Source: a virus. From it: a stretch of DNA of 20,109 nt. Below the pieces are notes generated by a model. The model was not told the DNA's origin, searched no databases, and saw nothing but the letters and a program-made list of their open reading frames with translations. Within the stretch, counting starts at the first letter, position 1. Every line of letters starts with the position of its first letter. The stretch covers positions 1 through 20,109 of the IMG/VR virus record IMGVR_UViG_3300029286_002537. One strand, written 5' to 3'. The position numbers and the translations under genes are program-made. This document shows, piece by piece, positions 15,446 to 20,109 of the stretch.

Positions 15446-16834
15446 ATGCCAGAATCTTTTTCATTTTATGCTCCAATAATAGACTTTGAGAAAAGCCATG
15501 CACATAATCCGGCGGCTGGCGTAGTTGACGTTAAACTTAGTTGTTTAATCTCAAGCGATAGGGAAGATTTTGATAAAGACGTTATAAGTCAAGACGGTTT
15601 AATCTTCGATTTATGGAAGCAAGGTTACGGCAGGGTAAAATACGAGCATAATAAAGATCCTAAATATTTTATAGGGTATCCAGTATCCGTTATGAGAAAA
15701 GGACATTCAACACATGCAGAAGCCCGAATCTTCGCTAAACAGGGTACACCACAATACGAAATAGCCACTCAATGTATCGGCGATCTTGAAAACATGAAAG
15801 CATTCAACGAAGCACATCCGGAAAGTCCTAAAAGGATGGGAATAAGCGTCGAGGGTGGCATTTTAGCCAGAAAAGGAAAACACGTATCAAGTTCGGTAAT
15901 AACCAACATAGTAATCACAGCCAACCCCCGGAATCCGGATACTTATGCCAATTTAGTAAAGTCATTCGAGGCTGGAGCATCGGTTAATGGTTGCGATATG
16001 ACAGGCGGCGAATCCGGAAGAAAACAATATCTATCAGGAAGTCACAAAAATCAAACAATAGGAGTAAAATTAATGGGTAAATTCAATTCCAAGGAAGAAG
16101 TAGCAAAATACTTCGCCACTCAAGGATATTCCGAAGCTGATGCAAAGGCAAAAGCTGAAGAATGGGAATCCGCGAGAAACAAAACGACAGCAAGAGACAA
16201 AAGTCTTGAAAAGTCGTTTGAAATCATTGACTCAGCAATGGAGAACATATCCGCACTTGTAGAGTCTCTTGAAAAGAATAAAAGTATCGTAGCTCTTGAA
16301 AAGTCCTTCGAAACAAACGTAAATGCGGTATCGAGTCACGAGAATGTTGACGTTGTACCATTTATGAAAGCCATTGGCGGCAGTTCTCTTGAACTACAGA
16401 AGTCAATGACAGCGCAAAATACCGAAATATCCAAAATGTTCGGTATAACCCTCGGTATGATAAAGGCAAGCATGGAATTAACAAAGTCCGTATCAGAGGA
16501 TCTCTCGAAAGTCACAGAATATGCCGAAACCCTCATCGAGGAAAACGAATCATTAAAAAAGTCCCTTGAAAACATTGATACCGGGATAATTACAGACGGT
16601 ACCAAATTAGCAGCGGCTAAACTTGCAGGGAAACAGCCGGGCGAAGGTGATGCACCGCCAGCACTCAGTAAAAAGCAAGCAAAGAACTATCTGAGAAAAA
16701 GTTTCGAAGACGCCGGTGACGATGCAACAAAAAGACAGTACTACAGCACGGCTTTAACAATGGTCGAAACTCACGGTATTGAAACACTTAATAAGTCATT
16801 AATTGACGAAATCACCGATTCAATCAAGAAATAA
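15446..16834 (+). CDS. Prohead serine protease with C-terminal scaffold domain
   Basis: Residues 20-170 match the HK97-type prohead protease fold: the catalytic His in V-K-Y-E-H-N-K-D-P (H68), the catalytic Ser in M-G-I-S-V-E-G-G (S134), and a terminal strand with V-I-T-A-N-P that usually closes the domain. The enzyme matures the shell by cleaving scaffold and capsid N-termini, then itself. From about 210 on the protein is helical, charged and coiled-coil-like, as expected of a scaffold, with K-S-F-E at 172-175, 256-259, 286-289 and 418-421. Residues 172-198 align without gaps with capsid residues 29-55. An in-frame ATG at 16073 with its own SD probably gives the scaffold alone. The capsid gene follows 56 bases downstream. 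Confidence 0.9.
   Translation: MPESFSFYAPIIDFEKSHAHNPAAGVVDVKLSCLISSDREDFDKDVISQDGLIFDLWKQGYGRVKYEHNKDPKYFIGYPVSVMRKGHSTHAEARIFAKQGTPQYEIATQCIGDLENMKAFNEAHPESPKRMGISVEGGILARKGKHVSSSVITNIVITANPRNPDTYANLVKSFEAGASVNGCDMTGGESGRKQYLSGSHKNQTIGVKLMGKFNSKEEVAKYFATQGYSEADAKAKAEEWESARNKTTARDKSLEKSFEIIDSAMENISALVESLEKNKSIVALEKSFETNVNAVSSHENVDVVPFMKAIGGSSLELQKSMTAQNTEISKMFGITLGMIKASMELTKSVSEDLSKVTEYAETLIEENESLKKSLENIDTGIITDGTKLAAAKLAGKQPGEGDAPPALSKKQAKNYLRKSFEDAGDDATKRQYYSTALTMVETHGIETLNKSLIDEITDSIKK
16060..16075 (+). promoter_or_regulatory. Internal ribosome binding site for a separate scaffold
   Basis: AGGAG at 16060-16064 lies eight bases before ATG 16073, inside the protease-scaffold frame. It is as good an SD as that of the capsid gene (AGGAG 16880-16884), while most genes here have none. 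The ATG falls just after the protease domain and the 27-residue segment shared with the capsid protein. Confidence 0.65.
16073..16834 (+). CDS. Nested in-frame scaffolding protein (253 residues)
   Basis: An in-frame start at residue 210 of the protease gene would yield the scaffold domain alone. Lambda does the same (Nu3 inside C), and several related phages have such nested scaffolds. Evidence: AGGAG at the right distance, the ATG at the domain boundary, and a C-terminal part that is almost entirely helical and charged, as scaffolds are. The product begins M-G-K-F-N-S-K-E-E-V and holds three of the four K-S-F-E motifs of the gene. It would be made in excess over the protease and removed during maturation; the excess is inferred from SD strength. 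Confidence 0.6.
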   Translation: MGKFNSKEEVAKYFATQGYSEADAKAKAEEWESARNKTTARDKSLEKSFEIIDSAMENISALVESLEKNKSIVALEKSFETNVNAVSSHENVDVVPFMKAIGGSSLELQKSMTAQNTEISKMFGITLGMIKASMELTKSVSEDLSKVTEYAETLIEENESLKKSLENIDTGIITDGTKLAAAKLAGKQPGEGDAPPALSKKQAKNYLRKSFEDAGDDATKRQYYSTALTMVETHGIETLNKSLIDEITDSIKK

Positions 16835-16890
16835 GCTATAAAAAGACAAAAAACAAACAAATTTTAAACTAATAATCACAGGAGCAATTA

Positions 16891-18312
16891 ATGGAAGTAT
16901 TAAATCCCGGTTCATTAACCGATCATGATGGACTTAGCAGTTCTGATAGCTTAAGTCTAATCATGGAAATCCAGAAGGCTTTTGAAGCTGGTCATGATTA
17001 CGACATGGCATCATTGACAGGCGGTCAAGCGGGCAGAGTCCAGTCCCTTGAAGGCACATTCAAAGTCATCACTTTCGAGGAAAGAGCAGCGTCATTCTGG
17101 CAGAAATGCCCCAAACAAAAAGTCACCAGTACAGTTCTCGAATGGTCGAGAATCAATGAAGTCGCAGGAATGGTATTCTACCCTGAAGGCGGCGATGTTG
17201 ACGAAACAAACGATGTCATGGACAGAAAGTTCGATATCGTGAAATTCGCGGGCGTAAAAGGTTCGGTAACTTTCGGTGCGAAATCAGTAAAAATGATACA
17301 AGCTGCGGAAATAACAGAAACCAAGAATAAAACAAGATCAATGGTCCGGAGTCTCGACCTTGCTTTATGGAATGCAAACTCTGCAATCAATGCTTATGAA
17401 TTTGACGGAGTAATCACGCAGGTAAAAGCAAACATGAAAAACCCGGCACAAGGTATTCTTGATAAACGCGGTTCGAGAATAACAGATGCCGATATCTTGA
17501 ATGCAACAACTTGCATCAAATCAAACTACGGTTACGGCGAATTAAGACTGTGGATGTCACTCGATGCAGTCAACGGTTACGTACAAGAGAAGATTTTAAA
17601 TAAAATGTACTATACAAACGCCGGTGGTACAAAAGACCTGAGCCCAACAGACCAGGACTTCTCGTCTTTCAGGGTTGCTAATGGTTCGGGTAAAGTTGAA
17701 GAAGATGTATTTATGAGAGCGGAAAGCGCCGTCTTGAACAGAATCTTAACTTCAACATACGCCGCATTCCAAAAGAATCACGTTATTGGTCCGGATGCAC
17801 CAACTGCTGTAATAACGGCAGAAACTTCAGACGGTACTTACTCACTTGCTAACGGCTCGTATAAATACGCAGTTGTACCCGAAAATCAATACGGTGAAGG
17901 TTTAGCATACGAATGCTCAATCACACATTCCGGTGGCAGCAAGATGACAAAACTCGTAATAACCAGAGCAGGAACTGGCGATTTAGCAACGGGATATAAA
18001 GTATATCGTTGCGCCGGTACCTCAACAGACAAAAGGGATTTCTATTTAGTCGAGAGATTCGTATCAGGGGGAGCTACAACAACATGGTACGATAAAAACG
18101 ATCACATCCCGGGAACAACGACTGCTGTAATGATGGAATGGAATGCCGACCAAACATTCGTTGTCTCGCAACTTGCAGATATGATGAAACTGCCTTATGG
18201 AATCCGTTCAGATAAGAAAGAATGGTTACAAAAGGTTTATCTCGTACCGCAGGTATTCAATCCTAACAGATTCTATATATTCGAAAATGTAGGAATGTTA
18301 GCAAATTCGTAA
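16891..18312 (+). CDS. Major capsid protein with inserted Ig/Fn3-like domain
   Basis: The AGGAG at 16880-16884 sets the ATG, six bases downstream. The product (473 residues) has the size and layout of an HK97-fold capsid protein: an N-terminal arm, an alpha/beta body at about 60-295, and a C-terminal body strand and helix at about 415-473. Residues about 301-410 form a separate beta-rich insertion with G-S-Y-K-Y-A-V-V and T-G-Y-K-V-Y-R, typical of Ig- or Fn3-like modules that decorate capsids. The N-terminus holds K-A-F-E-A-G (29-34) and T-G-G-Q-A-G-R (43-49), shared with the protease, and may be a processed delta domain. It lies next to the protease-scaffold gene, the classic order. A hairpin just downstream may trim or stabilise its mRNA. 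Confidence 0.88.
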   Translation: MEVLNPGSLTDHDGLSSSDSLSLIMEIQKAFEAGHDYDMASLTGGQAGRVQSLEGTFKVITFEERAASFWQKCPKQKVTSTVLEWSRINEVAGMVFYPEGGDVDETNDVMDRKFDIVKFAGVKGSVTFGAKSVKMIQAAEITETKNKTRSMVRSLDLALWNANSAINAYEFDGVITQVKANMKNPAQGILDKRGSRITDADILNATTCIKSNYGYGELRLWMSLDAVNGYVQEKILNKMYYTNAGGTKDLSPTDQDFSSFRVANGSGKVEEDVFMRAESAVLNRILTSTYAAFQKNHVIGPDAPTAVITAETSDGTYSLANGSYKYAVVPENQYGEGLAYECSITHSGGSKMTKLVITRAGTGDLATGYKVYRCAGTSTDKRDFYLVERFVSGGATTTWYDKNDHIPGTTTAVMMEWNADQTFVVSQLADMMKLPYGIRSDKKEWLQKVYLVPQVFNPNRFYIFENVGMLANS

Positions 18313-18331
18313 AAACACGACAAACAACTAT

Positions 18332-18366
18332 GAGGTTTCCCCGGTGTTAAAAGCCGGGGAGACTTT
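18332..18366 (+). terminator. GC-rich hairpin after the capsid gene
   Basis: TCCCCGG (18338-18344) pairs with CCGGGGA (18354-18360) around a 9-base loop, and pairs outward, including G-U, to 18332-18366. It lacks a clear U-run, so it is a weak terminator or an mRNA-stabilising hairpin rather than a full stop. It lies 20 bases after the capsid stop codon and would let the capsid mRNA outlast the downstream genes. Confidence 0.6.
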
Positions 18367-18421
18367 CTGTAAAATGGTAGCGGGCGCAGTAATTTAAAAA
18401 CAACCTAAAAAAAACGGAAAC

Positions 18422-18808
18422 ATGAAAGCATATCATGCAATTCTTCGAAACCAGAAAAACGCTGGTTTTGCAAACGGGGAAATTACAATCCCTTTCATTA
18501 ACGAAACAGGTCATTTTTTAGTAGGGGATGACGAAGTAACAAAACGTGCATTAAAAGAAGCACATCCGGAAGATATATTTTACGAAGGTGAAGAGGGTTA
18601 TGTTGAAAAAGTAATCCCCGTACAGGAAGACTCGGTATTATATTTGACAAAGCTGAAAATTGAAATTGAAGCCTTACAGAAAGAGAACAAAGAACTCAAA
18701 GCTGAAATAGCTGTGCTTAAAGCTACACCAAAAAAAGCTGATTCAACAATAGGGACTAAACTTCCTCTTGAAACAACTGAAGACACGGAAAAAAAGGTTA
18801 AAAAATAA
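18422..18808 (+). CDS. Small head-module protein with coiled coil, unknown, 128 residues
   Basis: The ATG follows CGGAAAC, a weak SD. The first 65 residues are compact and mixed (F-A-N-G-E-I-T-I-P, F-L-V-G-D-D-E); residues 73-102 form a Leu/Lys/Glu coiled coil, and the last 25 are a Lys-rich tail. No family is recognised. Position right after the capsid gene suggests a capsid-associated or head-completion protein. Confidence 0.7.
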   Translation: MKAYHAILRNQKNAGFANGEITIPFINETGHFLVGDDEVTKRALKEAHPEDIFYEGEEGYVEKVIPVQEDSVLYLTKLKIEIEALQKENKELKAEIAVLKATPKKADSTIGTKLPLETTEDTEKKVKK

Positions 18809-18814
18809 CGCAAA

Positions 18815-19204
18815 ATGAAAGCAGAAATCTCATATTTAATAAAACTAATCGGTGACGATAACCGGACAAAGAGTCTTGAACCGCCTGATGCCTTGATATT
18901 AGGAATGGACAGTATCAATGAGAACGGGAATATTGAATTTGATTTAGCCGTTTCGGCTGATGACGTTGAACAATCATTCTCCCAGGTAAACGATGCAAGA
19001 CTTTTATTTATTTTAACAACCGGGGATATAGAAGTCAAATTAAATGCTGATACAAACCCGGCAATTGATATAACTGCCGATAAACTTACGGGGAGTACAA
19101 AATACGGAATTTTCTTATTGACAACGAAGGATATCTCGAAAGTCTATCTGAGCAATCCCTCAACGTCAGCAATAGTTAAAATAAAAATGATTTTCGTTTC
19201 CTAA
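18815..19204 (+). CDS. Beta-rich hypothetical protein, 129 residues
   Basis: This protein starts six bases after the previous stop with no SD. It is acidic, lacks Cys and signals, and is largely beta with many V-x-L and I-x-I runs (for example D-A-R-L-L-F-I-L). The beta-rich, Cys-free, small size resembles capsid decoration or stabilising proteins, which is a guess. A strong terminator follows 14 bases after its stop, so it is the last gene of the capsid unit. Confidence 0.7.
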   Translation: MKAEISYLIKLIGDDNRTKSLEPPDALILGMDSINENGNIEFDLAVSADDVEQSFSQVNDARLLFILTTGDIEVKLNADTNPAIDITADKLTGSTKYGIFLLTTKDISKVYLSNPSTSAIVKIKMIFVS

Positions 19205-19218
19205 TCATGTCCTCAGTC

Positions 19219-19259
19219 AAAAAGCCCGGTGTTCTACACGTACGCACAGGGCTTTTTTT
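19219..19259. terminator. Strong intrinsic terminator, likely bidirectional
   Basis: AAAAAGCCC (19219-19227) pairs with GGGCTTTTT (19249-19257) around a 21-base loop, within which GTGT and ACAC can also pair. It ends in seven Ts (19253-19259), with As at the other side, so it could act in both directions. It closes the capsid transcription unit; the next gene begins 13 bases later and so is probably reached by readthrough or a promoter I cannot see. Confidence 0.85.
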
Positions 19260-19271
19260 ATATAAAAGACA

Positions 19272-20109
19272 ATGATAAATACATCGTTAAATACTAAGAA
19301 TAAAATATACCTACAAGATCCAAGAGTAAATGAAACCTCATATTCGGTATCATTTTCCGTCTTGAACGAATTAGGAGCCGCCGCTACTGATAACGAAGAA
19401 GTATCAATAGAAGATAACTCTGCCATATTTGATAACGTAACTAAACAATGGTACGCTGAATTTATTTTATCGGCAAGCTCGAAAGGAAAATATTACCGAC
19501 TCGTCTTTGGGATATTAGATAAATCAGGCTCTTATATGGTTTCGGACGCAGCATTAGTTGACTTGATAATACAAAGAACAACATCCAGCATACAATTAGT
19601 ACCACCGGCTTTCTTTCGAGACTATGTAATAAATCAAGAGTTAGACGATGACATAAAAGAAGCGGTTTCGAAATATCCGATGGACGCACTAACAGAATGG
19701 TTACTAAGCGCAAATGGCGAACTTGAGCATGACATTGAGTTATCATTTACACCAAAGACAATTGAGAATGAGCCGCATGACTGGTTTCAGGATAATTTTT
19801 ACGAAACCCACTGGATGATAAACTTATTCCACATGCCAATAATTTCAGTACAGGCATATTATATGTATTATGGTACAGAAAAGGTATGCGAGATCTTACC
19901 GGAATACTTAACATTAGGTAAAGAGATGGGTATTGTAGAATATTTACCTATAAACAGTCAACCGTTCAGTCAAATATTCTTTACTATGGGTATAGAGGCA
20001 ACTCAGTTATCATTAATGGCAAGAGGTTGGGGAGCGTCAAGATTACCAAATGTATTCCGCGTAAGCTATACTCACGGACTTGATTTCCTGAACCTTGAAG
20101 AAACGGAAC
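19272..20109 (+). CDS. Probable head-tail adaptor or structural protein, 3' truncated by window edge
   Basis: The frame stays open from ATG 19272 to the end of the window (279 codons plus one base) with no stop. Residues 1-100 are beta-rich and Ig-like (Y-S-V-S-F-S-V-L, Y-A-E-F-I-L). Residues 105-279 form a mixed domain with Y-P-M-D-A-L, H-D-W-F-Q-D-N-F-Y-E-T-H-W and many aromatics. I do not recognise the family by name. Position after the capsid genes suits a head-completion or neck protein. The start has no SD, like most genes here. Confidence 0.65.
   Translation, partial: MINTSLNTKNKIYLQDPRVNETSYSVSFSVLNELGAAATDNEEVSIEDNSAIFDNVTKQWYAEFILSASSKGKYYRLVFGILDKSGSYMVSDAALVDLIIQRTTSSIQLVPPAFFRDYVINQELDDDIKEAVSKYPMDALTEWLLSANGELEHDIELSFTPKTIENEPHDWFQDNFYETHWMINLFHMPIISVQAYYMYYGTEKVCEILPEYLTLGKEMGIVEYLPINSQPFSQIFFTMGIEATQLSLMARGWGASRLPNVFRVSYTHGLDFLNLEETE

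Noticed and set aside
1-20109. tRNA genes, CRISPR arrays, integrase and attachment sites
   Set aside because: None was seen on reading both strands; the only long DNA direct repeat found is the VR/TR pair.

Overview
The window is part of a tailed-phage (Caudoviricetes-type) genome or prophage. Every convincing gene lies on the + strand. The DNA is AT-rich, roughly 40% G+C by eye. Many genes lack a Shine-Dalgarno (SD) sequence and start a few bases after an A-rich stretch. That is common in Bacteroidota and related phyla, so such a host is my guess, but nothing in the window proves it. I see no integrase, attachment site, tRNA, rRNA, CRISPR array or complete insertion sequence.

Left part (1-2087): a complete diversity-generating retroelement (DGR) cassette in the classic order. 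First comes the 3' end of a target gene with a C-type-lectin-like variable region (VR, 181-299). It is followed by the accessory gene avd (356-760), the template repeat (TR, 781-899) and the DGR reverse transcriptase (1056-2087). VR and TR differ at 12 positions, and all 12 are adenines in the TR, which is the DGR signature. A 47-codon ORF with a strong SD sits between the TR and the reverse transcriptase.

Middle (2065-3682): two small genes of unknown function, then an unusual protein with an intact response-regulator receiver domain and a C-terminal membrane helix.

Head module (3691-20109): portal; a small coiled-coil ORF joined to an HNH nuclease by what looks like a -1 programmed frameshift (A-AAA-AAG heptamer plus hairpin); a 1291-residue protein with SH3-like barrels and a DdrB-type ParB domain; a Nudix-domain protein; a 1323-residue repeat protein; a small protein; a helix-turn-helix protein; a prohead protease fused to a scaffold, with a well-formed internal start for the scaffold alone; the major capsid protein with an inserted Ig/Fn3-like domain; two small genes; and a gene cut by the right edge, probably a head-completion or adaptor protein.

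How they fit together: the DGR would diversify a surface-exposed adhesin, while the rest builds the head. Two signals tie the head genes together. A short peptide motif, [LI]-x-K-S-F, occurs 12 times in five of the genes between portal and capsid. A 27-residue gap-free segment is shared between the protease's C-terminal boundary and the capsid protein's N-terminus. Both suggest proteolytic maturation or capsid targeting of the large proteins. They are the most promising leads here, together with the candidate frameshift.
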